Positions 8,136-16,095 of a stretch of DNA of 64,000 bases are shown here, one piece after another (the first letter of the stretch is position 1; the number at the start of each line of letters is the position of its first letter). The DNA is from Rhizobium sp. ARZ01 (GTDB lineage: Bacteria; Pseudomonadota; Alphaproteobacteria; Rhizobiales; Rhizobiaceae), in assembly GCF_014851675.1 (NCBI RefSeq), contig NZ_JACVAE010000001.1, positions 248,001 through 312,000 on the forward strand. The letters run 5' to 3'. Position numbers and translations under genes: made by a program. The notes below the pieces were generated by a model, which made no database searches, had not been told where the DNA came from, and saw only the letters and a program-made list of their open reading frames with translations.

Positions 8136-9152
8136 TCAGCTCACGCGGGAGATGCAGAAATCGATCACTTCCAGAAGCGCGGATTTCCACGGGCTTTCCG
8201 GCAGCGGCGCCAGCGCGTCACGGGCAATCGTGCCGTAGTGCTGCGCGCGCGCGATCGTGTCCGACAGGCCACCGTAACGAGTAATCAGCCCGAGCGCGTG
8301 CTCCAGGTTGGCCTCATCGCTTTCGCCGCCCTCGATCGCCTTGCGCCAGAAGGCGCGATCCTCGGCCGTTCCGCGCCGCCAGGCGAGGATAACGGGGAGG
8401 GTAATCTTGCCCTCACGGAAGTCGTCGCCGACGTTCTTGCCGAGATCGGCGGCCTTGCCGCCATAGTCGAGCGCATCGTCGACCAGCTGGAAGGCAAGTC
8501 CGAGGTTCATGCCGTAGGACTTCAGCGCATTGCGTTCGGCCCGGCCAGTGTTGGCGACGATCGGGCCAACTTCGGCTGCTGCGGCAAAGAGCGCTGCCGT
8601 CTTGGCGCGGATGACTTCGAGATAGTCGTCCTCTGTCGTCTCCATGTTCTTGGCGACGGAGAGCTGCAGCACTTCGCCTTCAGCAATCACCGTGGCGGCG
8701 GAGGAGAGCACGTCGAGCGCATCTAGCGAACCGACCTCGACCATCATCTTGAACGCCTGGCCGAGCAGGAAATCGCCGACGAGTACGCTTGCCTGGTTGC
8801 CCCAGATCATCCGGGCTGTCGATTTTCCGCGGCGGAGATTGCTTTCGTCGACCACGTCATCGTGCAGGAGCGTCGCCGTGTGCATGAACTCGACGCTGGT
8901 CGCGAGCTTGATGTGATGATCGCCCTCGTAGCCGAACATCGAGGCGGACGCGAGCGTCAGCATGGGCCGCAGGCGCTTTCCGCCCGAGGAAATCAGGTGA
9001 TTGGCAACTTCCGGAATCATCTGGACGTCGGAGCCGGCCTTCGACAGGATCAGCTGGTTAACGCGCTCCATGTCGGCTTTCGTCAGGTCCACCAACGGTT
9101 TCACCGACGCCAGTTTGTTTTTGCCCTCGTCAAGCGGTATCACGACGCCCAA
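8136..9152 (-). CDS. Long-chain polyprenyl diphosphate synthase (ubiquinone side chain)
   Basis: Trans-prenyltransferase (338 aa) that extends FPP to the octa- or decaprenyl chain for ubiquinone; rhizobia make mainly Q10, so decaprenyl is likely. Both Asp-rich motifs are present: LLHDDVVDE (first) and LVDDALDY (second), with GGKRLRP near the N-terminus. The best start is TTG at 9150-9152, nine bases after AGGAG; a GTG three codons in is possible. The longer open frame beyond has no family similarity. It lies divergently from the DUF2007 gene. ubiA, the next enzyme of the pathway, is at 24371. Confidence 0.92.
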   Translation of the reverse strand: MGVVIPLDEGKNKLASVKPLVDLTKADMERVNQLILSKAGSDVQMIPEVANHLISSGGKRLRPMLTLASASMFGYEGDHHIKLATSVEFMHTATLLHDDVVDESNLRRGKSTARMIWGNQASVLVGDFLLGQAFKMMVEVGSLDALDVLSSAATVIAEGEVLQLSVAKNMETTEDDYLEVIRAKTAALFAAAAEVGPIVANTGRAERNALKSYGMNLGLAFQLVDDALDYGGKAADLGKNVGDDFREGKITLPVILAWRRGTAEDRAFWRKAIEGGESDEANLEHALGLITRYGGLSDTIARAQHYGTIARDALAPLPESPWKSALLEVIDFCISRVS

Positions 9153-9255
9153 ATGCCCGGACTCCTGTTCAATTCTGTCGCGGGACAATAGAAAGGGGGG
9201 GCTGTCGGAGCAAGAGGCGAAATGTCTCGCTTTCGCAAATATAACTGGAAAACGA

Positions 9256-9477
9256 ATGATCGAACTGATCCGGACCAACGACGCAGTCCTGCTCTCCTTC
9301 GCTGAAAGCCTGATGAAGGATGCGGGCATCCATTGTCTCATCGCAGATCAGGGGATGAGCATCCTCGAAGGCTCGCTCGGCATGTTGCCGCGTCGGCTGC
9401 TGGTGGATGCGGAGCGCGAGGACGAGGCAAGGCGCATTCTTCGGGATGCCGGACTGGGTGCGGAGCTGCGACCCTGA
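9256..9477 (+). CDS. DUF2007-family small protein
   Basis: A 73-residue soluble protein with the DUF2007 pattern: IRTNDAVLLSFAESLMKDAGI, a central Gly/Leu segment (SILEGSLGMLPRRLLVD) and a closing helix EDEARRILRDAGL. Related domains occur as putative signal-transducing PII-like modules; the function is unknown. Its TGA overlaps the ATG of the next gene by one base (TGATG), so the methyltransferase downstream is probably translated by coupling. It shares a 100-bp divergent promoter region with the polyprenyl synthase. Confidence 0.85.
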   Translation: MIELIRTNDAVLLSFAESLMKDAGIHCLIADQGMSILEGSLGMLPRRLLVDAEREDEARRILRDAGLGAELRP

Positions 9478-10265
9478 TGCCGGTGACTGACACGATCGAC
9501 GCCTTTCATCGCGGTCGCTTCCACCTCGTGCAGCCGAAGGGCGGAGGGCACCGCGCCGGCATGGATGCCATGCTGCTTGCCTCGCTCGTCACGGGCGACG
9601 GACCGATGCATGTCGCCGATCTCGGCGCGGGAGCGGGGGCGGCGGGCCTCGCGGTCGCGTCCCGGATCGAGAGCGCGCATCTCCTGCTGGTGGAACGCTC
9701 GCCGGTGATGGCCCAATATGCGCGAATGAGCCTTGCGCTTCCGGAAAACGAACGTCTTGCCGGCCGGATCGAGATCATCGAGGCGGACGTGACGCTCACG
9801 GGCCGCTCGCGACTTGCCACGGGGCTTGAGGACGAGATCCAGGATCACGTGATCATGAATCCGCCCTTCAATGACGCCAGCGACCGGCGTACGCCCGACG
9901 CGCTCAAGGCCGAGGCGCATGCAATGGACGACGGGCTGTTCGAGCAATGGATCCGTACTGCTGGCGCGATCATGAAGCCCGGCGGGCAGCTCTCACTCAT
10001 CGCCCGGCCGGAATCGATCGCGGAGATCATCGACGCCTGCGGCAAGCGGTTCGGCGGCATCGAGATCACCCCCCTGCACCCGCGCCCCGGAGAAAGTGCC
10101 GTGCGTATTCTCATCACTGCGATCAAGGGCTCGCGGGCGCGCCTGACGATGCGCGCGCCGCTCATCATGCACGAGGACGACAGCCACCGCTTTTCTGCCG
10201 CCGTGGACGATCTGAACAACGGGCGCACGTCCTATCCAAGGCTTGCAAGCAGAAGACGCTCCTGA
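9477..10265 (+). CDS. tRNA1(Val) (adenine37-N6)-methyltransferase-like protein
   Basis: Class I SAM-dependent methyltransferase (262 aa) of the YfiC/TrmN6 group, which modifies A37 of tRNA-Val in E. coli. The SAM-binding motif is VADLGAGAGAAGLAVA and the N6-adenine catalytic motif is NPPF (in HVIMNPPFNDAS). The N-terminal FHLVQPKGGGHRAGMDAMLL matches the family's RDKCAMKVGTDGVLL-type entry. The ATG overlaps the stop of the DUF2007 gene. Substrate assignment rests on family resemblance; a protein or other RNA substrate cannot be excluded. Confidence 0.88.
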   Translation: MPVTDTIDAFHRGRFHLVQPKGGGHRAGMDAMLLASLVTGDGPMHVADLGAGAGAAGLAVASRIESAHLLLVERSPVMAQYARMSLALPENERLAGRIEIIEADVTLTGRSRLATGLEDEIQDHVIMNPPFNDASDRRTPDALKAEAHAMDDGLFEQWIRTAGAIMKPGGQLSLIARPESIAEIIDACGKRFGGIEITPLHPRPGESAVRILITAIKGSRARLTMRAPLIMHEDDSHRFSAAVDDLNNGRTSYPRLASRRRS

Positions 10266-10430
10266 CTCAACGGAATGTGCTGACGCTGCGTAAGTGGCTG
10301 ACTCTGCGGCAAGTGGGTTTCTCAAGGTGAAGCGCCTGCTACCCGCCCAATTTTACCCGGAAACCATTGCGTTTTTCCGCCATGTGCATACATCTGGCGC
10401 TAGAGTGCGCATTGGAGACTCGATAGCGAC

Positions 10431-11303
10431 ATGGCCGGATTTTTCAGGAAGTTGATGCCGAAACGATTCCGCAAGGAGGGCGTCACCATTCCGGTCGTGC
10501 GGCTGCATGGCGCAATCATGGCGGGCGGCGGGCAGTTTCGTCCGGCGCTCAACCTTGCCACTGTGGCCCCCGTCCTCGACAAGGCGTTTGCCGTTAAGGA
10601 CGCGCCAGCCGTCGCCATCGCCATCAACTCGCCCGGCGGTTCGCCGGTGCAGTCGCGGCTGATCTTCCAGCGCATTCGTGATCTTGCCAGCGAGAAGAAC
10701 AAGCGCGTCCTCATCTTCGTCGAGGATGTCGCAGCCTCCGGCGGCTACATGATTGCCCTCGCGGGCGACGAGATTTTCGCGGATCCGACCTCAATCGTTG
10801 GTTCGATCGGCGTGGTTTCCGGCGGCTTCGGCTTTCCGGAACTCCTGCGCAAGATCGGCGTCGAGCGGCGTGTCTATACCGCCGGCGAAAACAAGGTCAT
10901 CCTCGATCCGTTCAAGCCGGAGCGGGAATCCGACATCGAGTATCTCAAGTCGCTGCAAGTCGAGATCCACGACGTTTTCATCAATATGGTCAAGGAGCGG
11001 CGCGGCCCGCGTCTGTCCAGCGATCCTGACATTTTTACCGGCCTGTTCTGGACTGGTCAGCGTGGCCTGGCCCTGGGGCTCATCGACGGCCTCGCCGACA
11101 TGCGCGGCGAGATTCGCCGCCGCTATGGTTCGAATGCAAGGCTGCAGCTGATTTCGCCTTCACGTGGCCTTTTCGGCCGCAAGATACCGGGCGTCGGCGC
11201 GGGTCTTTTCGCCGCTGCCGCAGAGCAGGCCGGAGCGGCCGGGATCGGCGCGCTTGCCGAGATCGCGGAAGAGAAGGCGCTGTGGTCGCGCTACGGCCGA
11301 TAG
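10431..11303 (+). CDS. S49-family signal peptide peptidase (SppA/SohB-like)
   Basis: Serine peptidase of family S49 (290 aa). The oxyanion strand INSPGG (residues 66-70) and the nucleophile Ser103 in DVAASGGYMIA are clear. Lys155 (AGENKVILDP) lies 52 residues later, the same spacing as the Ser-Lys dyad of Bacillus SppA. There is no N-terminal membrane segment, so it is probably a cytoplasmic or peripheral short form like many alphaproteobacterial SppA paralogues. A small membrane-anchored gene follows 15 nt downstream, suggesting a pair in which the partner supplies membrane association. Confidence 0.9.
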   Translation: MAGFFRKLMPKRFRKEGVTIPVVRLHGAIMAGGGQFRPALNLATVAPVLDKAFAVKDAPAVAIAINSPGGSPVQSRLIFQRIRDLASEKNKRVLIFVEDVAASGGYMIALAGDEIFADPTSIVGSIGVVSGGFGFPELLRKIGVERRVYTAGENKVILDPFKPERESDIEYLKSLQVEIHDVFINMVKERRGPRLSSDPDIFTGLFWTGQRGLALGLIDGLADMRGEIRRRYGSNARLQLISPSRGLFGRKIPGVGAGLFAAAAEQAGAAGIGALAEIAEEKALWSRYGR

Positions 11304-11318
11304 GGCCTTGGAGGAGAA

Positions 11319-11510
11319 ATGCCGCAACTCATTTTCCTGCTGATCGTCGTCGCGGTCGCCTGGCTGGGTTACCGCAAGTTTGTCGCCGATGCCGAGCGGC
11401 TTTCGCGCAAGCGCCGCGCCGCGGAGAAGGAACACGAAACCGGTGCGATCGGCACGCTGGTGAAGGATCCCGAGACCGGCGAATACCGCCTTCGCCGGGA
11501 CGACGAGTAG
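11319..11510 (+). CDS. Small single-pass membrane protein, unknown function
   Basis: A 63-residue protein with one N-terminal membrane helix (PQLIFLLIVVAVAWLGYR) and a basic then acidic cytoplasmic tail ending in LVKDPETGEYRLRRDDE, a form common in conserved small proteins of rhizobia. GAGGAG just before the ATG is a strong ribosome binding site. It sits 15 nt after the S49 peptidase and is very likely cotranscribed with it. The function is unknown; acting as a membrane partner of the peptidase is an inference from position. Confidence 0.8.
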   Translation: MPQLIFLLIVVAVAWLGYRKFVADAERLSRKRRAAEKEHETGAIGTLVKDPETGEYRLRRDDE

Positions 11511-11691
11511 CTTGCCGTTGTGCCGTTTCGGGACTCTGGCGCTGCCTTCCGTGTCGAACCGGGTCATTAACCAGGTCGCGTAAGGTTAACGCCGCATAAA
11601 GATCTGCCGATCCGCCCGCCCGCATTGCACTACCCGGCCAAAACTCCGAAATCTGCCATTCCAGATTGCAAAACATGGGAAGGCAGACATC

Positions 11692-12759
11692 ATGGCTTCG
11701 CTCGACCTCGCCAGCATCCGCACCATCGTCGTCACGGGTGGCGCCGGCTTCATCGGCTCGCATGTGGTCGACGATCTGCTCGATGCCTGCCCGGCAGCAC
11801 AGATCCGCGTCATCGATGCCTTCACCTATGCCGCCAACATGGCGAACTTGGACAGCGCCATGCGCACCGGTCGCGTGACGCTGCGTCAGGGCGATATCGG
11901 CAATCTCGAGCTCGTGACCGACGCATTGCGCGGCGCCGATCTGGTCGTGAACGCCGCGGGCGAAAGCCATGTCGACCGTTCCTTTTTATCGCCCGAGCGC
12001 TTCAGCGTCTCCAATGCCATCGGCACGCAGGTGCTGGCCGAAGCGATGGCCCGGCGTCGCGTGCCGCAGATGATCCACGTGAGCACGGCCGAGGTCTATG
12101 GTCCATCGAGCACTCCGCTCGCCGAAACGGCACCGATGCAGCCGGACAATCCTCTCGGTGCCTCGAAAGCTGCGGCCGAGATGCTGCTTTCCGGTCTTCG
12201 GGTGGTCTACGATCTCGACATACGCGTGCTGCGTCCCGTCAACATCGTCGGCACCCGACAGAACACCGAGAAATTGCTGCCGCGCTTCCTCGAGCTTGCC
12301 GCCGTCGGCAAGCCGCTGTCTGTTCATGGCGACGGCAATCAGCGCCGCTCTTTCCTGGCGATCTCGGATTTTTGCGCAGGCCTGCGCACCGTCATCAGCC
12401 GCGGCGAGCGGAACGGCGTCTACAACATCTCAGGACCGGAGACCTATTCGGTCCTCGAGGTCGCACGCATGGTGCTCGATGCGGTGCCGGATCCCGTCGC
12501 CGGCGTCGCCTTCAACAACGGTCGCCCCGGCAATCAGGACCGTCCCCAAGTTTCGACGCGGGCGCTCGCCGCTCTCGGCTGGCAGGCGGAGGCTTCGCTG
12601 CGAAGTGAAGTGAAATTGCTCGCCGGGTGGTACCGGTCGCGGCTGTCGCCTCTCTCGCGCACCGTCTTTCGCAATGTCCCGGACCTTGCACCGGGCAAGT
12701 CGGCGGTCACGACGCAGCCGGCAGGTTCCGGTCTCTTCCGGTCGCTCGAACGGCATTGA
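11692..12759 (+). CDS. RmlB-like NAD-dependent epimerase/dehydratase lacking catalytic residues
   Basis: Extended short-chain dehydrogenase (355 aa) that most resembles dTDP-glucose 4,6-dehydratase. The NAD-binding GGAGFIGSH (residues 16-24) and VNAAGESHVDRS block are intact. The active site is not: RmlB has STDEVYG, here STAEVYG (Ala133 for the catalytic Asp), and the YxxxK motif is PLGASK with Leu155 in place of the catalytic Tyr while Lys159 remains. A classical 4,6-dehydratase reaction is therefore unlikely. The C-terminal 60 residues are basic and unlike RmlB. It stands alone upstream of glyQ, with no other sugar-nucleotide genes nearby. Confidence 0.8.
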   Translation: MASLDLASIRTIVVTGGAGFIGSHVVDDLLDACPAAQIRVIDAFTYAANMANLDSAMRTGRVTLRQGDIGNLELVTDALRGADLVVNAAGESHVDRSFLSPERFSVSNAIGTQVLAEAMARRRVPQMIHVSTAEVYGPSSTPLAETAPMQPDNPLGASKAAAEMLLSGLRVVYDLDIRVLRPVNIVGTRQNTEKLLPRFLELAAVGKPLSVHGDGNQRRSFLAISDFCAGLRTVISRGERNGVYNISGPETYSVLEVARMVLDAVPDPVAGVAFNNGRPGNQDRPQVSTRALAALGWQAEASLRSEVKLLAGWYRSRLSPLSRTVFRNVPDLAPGKSAVTTQPAGSGLFRSLERH

Positions 12760-12858
12760 CGGCGCTGTGTGGGTGCGAAAGGGGCCACCGAACCCTTGAC
12801 CGTGCCTGCATGTCGTGGCACCTGTCCGCGCATCCAAAGACCCATCCGGACAAGACCG

Positions 12859-13818
12859 ATGACCGCTGCCGCCCTGCCTGACCACATGCACCCGACGCGC
12901 TCCTTCCAGGGGCTGATCCTGACGCTCCACAACTACTGGGCGGACAAGGGTTGCGCGGTGCTGCAGCCCTACGACATGGAAGTCGGCGCGGGTACGTTCC
13001 ATCCGGCAACGACACTGCGTGCCCTTGGCCCCCGTCCGTGGAAAGCAGCCTACGTTCAGCCGTCCCGCCGTCCCTCCGACGGCCGCTATGGCGAGAACCC
13101 CAACCGCCTGCAGCACTACTATCAGTATCAGGTTCTTCTGAAGCCGAACCCGTCGAACCTGCAGGAGCTTTATCTCGGCTCGCTCGCCGCGATCGGCCTT
13201 GATCCGCTGCTGCATGACGTGCGTTTCGTCGAGGACGACTGGGAAAGCCCGACGCTCGGTGCCTGGGGTCTCGGCTGGGAATGCTGGTGCGACGGTATGG
13301 AAGTGTCGCAGTTCACCTATTTCCAGCAGGTCTGCGGCATCGAATGCTCCCCCGTCTCCGGGGAACTGACCTATGGCCTGGAACGCCTCGCCATGTACGT
13401 GCAGGGCGTCGACAACGTCTACGACCTCAACTTCAACGGTCGCGAGGGCGAGGACAAGATCACCTATGGCGACGTCTTCCTCCAGGCCGAGCAGGAATAT
13501 TCCCGCCACAATTTCGAATTCGCCGATACGGCGATGTTGCATCGTCATTTCGTCGATGCGGAGAAGGAGTGCCTGGCGCTGCTCGCCGCCGGCGCGCCCG
13601 GCGACGCGGCCAACGGTTACCACAAGTGCGTGCTGCCGGCCTACGACCAGTGCATCAAGGCTTCCCACGTCTTCAACCTGCTCGACGCCCGTGGCGTCAT
13701 CTCGGTCACCGAGCGGCAGAGCTACATCCTGAGGGTCCGCACGCTGGCAAAGGCCTGCGGCGAAGCCTTCCTGCTGACCGATGCCGGCGGCGTGAACTGG
13801 GTGGGCAAGGCTGCGTAG
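12859..13818 (+). CDS. glyQ: Glycyl-tRNA synthetase alpha subunit
   Basis: Catalytic alpha subunit of the heterotetrameric bacterial-type glycyl-tRNA synthetase (319 aa), partner of glyS at 18654. The family opening [18 protein letters not shown], the [20 protein letters not shown] block and [13 protein letters not shown] are intact. The start is the ATG at 12859; another ATG at 12886 (MHPTRSFQG) is possible. The final 58 bases lie inside a 63-bp segment repeated 1,200 bp downstream, so the 3' end of the gene (ending GVNWVGKAA) appears to have been supplied by an inserted cassette. The displaced copy would encode GVNWLGKAA. The reading frame and length are preserved. Confidence 0.95.
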   Translation: MTAAALPDHMHPTRSFQGLILTLHNYWADKGCAVLQPYDMEVGAGTFHPATTLRALGPRPWKAAYVQPSRRPSDGRYGENPNRLQHYYQYQVLLKPNPSNLQELYLGSLAAIGLDPLLHDVRFVEDDWESPTLGAWGLGWECWCDGMEVSQFTYFQQVCGIECSPVSGELTYGLERLAMYVQGVDNVYDLNFNGREGEDKITYGDVFLQAEQEYSRHNFEFADTAMLHRHFVDAEKECLALLAAGAPGDAANGYHKCVLPAYDQCIKASHVFNLLDARGVISVTERQSYILRVRTLAKACGEAFLLTDAGGVNWVGKAA

Positions 13819-13823
13819 TAGAC
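13761..13823 (+). repeat. glyQ 3'-end repeat, copy A (within functional glyQ)
   Basis: 63 bases from CGAAGCC through the glyQ stop to TAGTAGAC. It matches 14961-15023 at 59 of 63 positions, with an offset of exactly 1,200. The four differences are at 13794, 13801, 13803 and 13812: two are synonymous third positions (Val, Ala) and two fall in one codon (Val GTG versus Leu CTC). This is the pattern of two diverged homologous gene ends, not of a fresh duplication. Flanking bases on both sides differ completely. Confidence 0.95.
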
Positions 13824-13900
13824 ACTGTAGTCTTGTTGGTCTGCAACTTGACGATGGCGTCGACGTAGGTAACTCTGCCCGGATAACGGGTGGGGGAATC

Positions 13901-14959
13901 ATGAGCACAATTGAAGAGAGCCTGCGCGCGATATCTGAGCGCGTGAAGTCGCATTCCAGCACAATGGCCACGGAAGAGGCGGTGAAAACTGCCGTTGTTC
14001 TGCCATTCCTGCGGTCATTGGGGTACGACGTTTTCGATCCGTCCGAGGTCATACCCGAATTCACGGCTGATGCCGTAGGAAAGAAGGGCGAAAAGGTCGA
14101 CTACGCAATAAAGATCGATGGCGATATCCGGATACTGATAGAGTGCAAGCCAATATCCGTCGCGTTAGATAAGAAACACCTTGATCAACTTTATCGCTAT
14201 TTCAGTGTCACAAATGCAAAGTTTGCCATTCTAACGAATGGGCGCACCTTCAATTTCTACACTGATCTGGAGGCTCCAAACAAACTCGATGTTCGGCCAT
14301 TCTTTGTCTTTGACGTAACCGACTTTAATGCCGGCATAGTCAACGAACTGCGAAAGTTCGAGAAATCTTCTTTCGATGTATCGGCGATTTTGGCTACGGC
14401 GGAACGGCTGAAGTACACGTCGGGCGTCAAGCAGGTGATCTCCAAGCTGATAGAAGATCCCTCCGAGGAGTTTGTGCGAATGGTAGCGGGTGAGGTCTAC
14501 GAGGGGCGGATGACCGCGACGGCCCGAGAAATGTTGACGGGTGTTGTTCGAGCGGCCTTCAGAGAAGTGATTATGGACACTGTTAAAAGCCGCCTGTCGA
14601 GCGCACTTGCGGACACGCAGGAAGTAATCGAGAAAATTGATGATCCAATCGCGGACGAGCCGGAGATTGTGACGACAGATGAGGAGCGCGAAGGATACAT
14701 GATCGTGAAGGCGATCGTGCGCGACACGATCAGTCCGCAGAGAATCATAATGCGTGATCAAAAATCCTACTGCGGAATACTCATTGATAACAATAATCGA
14801 AAGCCGCTGTCGCGGCTCTGGTTCAATCGCTCGGTGAAATACATAGGTCTTTTCGACGGTGAGAACGAGGAGAGGATCATTATCGACTCACTCGATCAAA
14901 TCTACGAACACTCCGATCGCTTGAGAGCTACCGCGGCGAAGTACGCCAGCGGAGTTTAG
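13901..14959 (+). CDS. Orphan HsdR_N-type (COG4748-like) PD-(D/E)xK protein
   Basis: A 352-residue protein like the N-terminal nuclease domain of type I restriction R subunits, but with no helicase part and no hsdM or hsdS nearby. The N-terminal helix pattern TEEAVKTAVVLPFLRSLGYDVFDP is followed by the nuclease core: Asp67 (KVDYAIKI), then Glu81 and Lys83 (ILIECKP), and Gln96 in LDQLYRYF. The C-terminal part ends in a small domain (IVRDTISPQRIIMRDQKSY, KPLSRLWFN) common to this family. GGGGGAA before the ATG is a good ribosome binding site. Codon use is AT-shifted compared with all neighbours, a sign of transfer. DNA cleavage or a role in phage defence is plausible but unproven for solo forms. 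Confidence 0.85.
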   Translation: MSTIEESLRAISERVKSHSSTMATEEAVKTAVVLPFLRSLGYDVFDPSEVIPEFTADAVGKKGEKVDYAIKIDGDIRILIECKPISVALDKKHLDQLYRYFSVTNAKFAILTNGRTFNFYTDLEAPNKLDVRPFFVFDVTDFNAGIVNELRKFEKSSFDVSAILATAERLKYTSGVKQVISKLIEDPSEEFVRMVAGEVYEGRMTATAREMLTGVVRAAFREVIMDTVKSRLSSALADTQEVIEKIDDPIADEPEIVTTDEEREGYMIVKAIVRDTISPQRIIMRDQKSYCGILIDNNNRKPLSRLWFNRSVKYIGLFDGENEERIIIDSLDQIYEHSDRLRATAAKYASGV

Positions 14960-14960
14960 A

Positions 14961-15023
14961 CGAAGCCTTCCTGCTGACCGATGCCGGCGGCGTCAACTGG
15001 CTCGGCAAGGCGGCGTAGTAGAC
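14961..15023 (+). repeat. glyQ 3'-end repeat, copy B (displaced gene end)
   Basis: Second copy of the 63-bp segment, beginning one base after the TAG of the HsdR_N gene (14957-14959). It encodes [18 protein letters not shown] and a stop in frame with nothing upstream, so it is a non-expressed relic of a glyQ terminus, most simply the original chromosomal one. Confidence 0.95.
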
Positions 15024-15067
15024 GGTCGACCGTTCTGGCATCGAACGGGTGGGATTCATTGCTGATC

Positions 15068-15274
15068 TCATCCGTTCACCCCTTTTTCGCTCACCATCAC
15101 GCCCATTTCGCGCAACCGATCGAGCACCGGAAACGCGATGGTCTGCGACTGGCAGCCATAGGTCTGTAGCGCCCGGCGCACACCGGCCGGACGTTCATCA
15201 GGGACGCCCGCCGTATAGGCGATGAAGAGGGCGGTGAAGCCGAGGATGTTGAGGGTGGTTGCGAGCGCTTTCAT
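15068..15274 (-). CDS. Small exported or membrane-anchored hypothetical protein
   Basis: A 68-residue protein with an N-terminal hydrophobic segment (LATTLNILGFTALFIAYTAGV) that could be a signal anchor, followed by a short soluble part with one Cys (YGCQSQTIAFPVLDRLREMG). The start is the ATG at 15272-15274, with AAGG about ten bases upstream. An upstream extension of 20 codons is possible but Arg/Gln-rich. I do not recognise the family. It lies just right of the displaced glyQ end and points leftward toward it, 258 bp from the divergent lemA. Confidence 0.5.
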   Translation of the reverse strand: MKALATTLNILGFTALFIAYTAGVPDERPAGVRRALQTYGCQSQTIAFPVLDRLREMGVMVSEKGVNG

Positions 15275-15532
15275 CGCCGTTGGCCTTGCAGGTTGATGCT
15301 GCTTGATGGCCCGATTGTCGCGCCGACCGCACATTCCAGCGGTTCCCTGGGGAACACGTCGATATCGTTCTGCCGGTCACATTGAGCGGACGGATTGAAA
15401 CGTTTCTGCAAAGCCGCGGCTTCCGCTCGCGGAATGATTTCCTGTTGCAACTGTGGAGCGAAACCGGGCGAGGGGCTTCCCTATGCCCTCGTGAATGCTA
15501 CTGTCGCGGCGCTCGACTAACGGAGGACACCC

Positions 15533-16081
15533 ATGATCGGCTTGGCAATCGCAGCGGTGGTCGCGCTTTACGCGATCCTTCTCTACAACGGCCTGGTGAG
15601 GGCCCGGCAGGTCAAGGAAGAGGCCTGGTCCGGCATCGACGTGCAGTTGAAGCGCCGCGCCGATCTCATCCCGAACCTGATCGAGACGGTGAAGGGCTAT
15701 GCCAAGCACGAGCGGGAAACGCTGGAAGAGGTGGTGGAACTGCGCAACAAGGCGCAGGCGGTGCCGGCGGGCGACGTTGCCGGGCGCGCCGTCGCCGAAG
15801 GCATGCTCGGCCAGGCGCTCGGCAAGCTGATGGCGCTCGCCGAGGCCTATCCCGACCTCAAGGCGAACCAGAACTTCAGCGAATTGCAGCAGTCCCTCGA
15901 AACCATCGAAGACGAGATCCAGATGTCGCGCCGCTACTACAACGGTGCCGCGCGTGATCTGAACGTCAAGGTCGAGAGCTTCCCCTCAAACCTGCTCGCG
16001 ACGGCCTTCTCCTTCGTCAAGGCGCCGTTTTTCGAGATCGAGAACGCGGCCGACCGTGCGGTCCCCACAGTGAAGTTCTGA
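15533..16081 (+). CDS. lemA: LemA family protein
   Basis: A 182-residue LemA protein: N-terminal membrane helix (MIGLAIAAVVALYAILLYNG) with the body on the other side of the membrane, made of long helices. The family signature is RARQVKEEAWSGIDVQLKRR followed by DLIPNLIETVKGYAKHE and, later, ETIEDEIQMSRRYYNGAARD and FPSNLLA. CGGAGGAC precedes the ATG. It is paired with a DUF2207 gene 14 nt downstream, a very common partnership; the joint function in the envelope is not established. Confidence 0.94.
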   Translation: MIGLAIAAVVALYAILLYNGLVRARQVKEEAWSGIDVQLKRRADLIPNLIETVKGYAKHERETLEEVVELRNKAQAVPAGDVAGRAVAEGMLGQALGKLMALAEAYPDLKANQNFSELQQSLETIEDEIQMSRRYYNGAARDLNVKVESFPSNLLATAFSFVKAPFFEIENAADRAVPTVKF

Positions 16082-16095
16082 GAGCCGGAGCAGTC

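Larger units (their letters stand above)
13761..15023 (+). mobile_element. Putative integrase-less cassette inserted at the 3' end of glyQ
   Basis: A 1,200-bp unit bounded by direct 63-bp copies of the glyQ 3' end. It contains a 77-nt leader, one gene (13901-14959) and then, one base after that gene's stop codon, the second copy. The insert is clearly AT-richer than its neighbours: 14161-14220 has 22 G/C of 60 against 38 of 60 at 13201-13260 in glyQ. There is no recombinase, transposase or terminal inverted repeat. Duplication of a gene's 3' end with restoration of the frame is what tyrosine-recombinase elements leave behind. Mobilisation in trans, or loss of the integrase, is inferred. Confidence 0.7.

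Noticed and set aside
6250..8238. A 662-codon plus-strand frame opposite the TPR gene
   Set aside because: Long antisense frames are common in high-GC genes; the minus-strand reading has a signal peptide and TPR motifs, the plus-strand reading has none.
13884..15060. A shared AACGGGTGGG in the leader of the HsdR_N gene and after glyQ copy B
   Set aside because: The spacing (1,159) differs from the 1,200-bp repeat offset and flanking bases do not match, so it is most likely chance.
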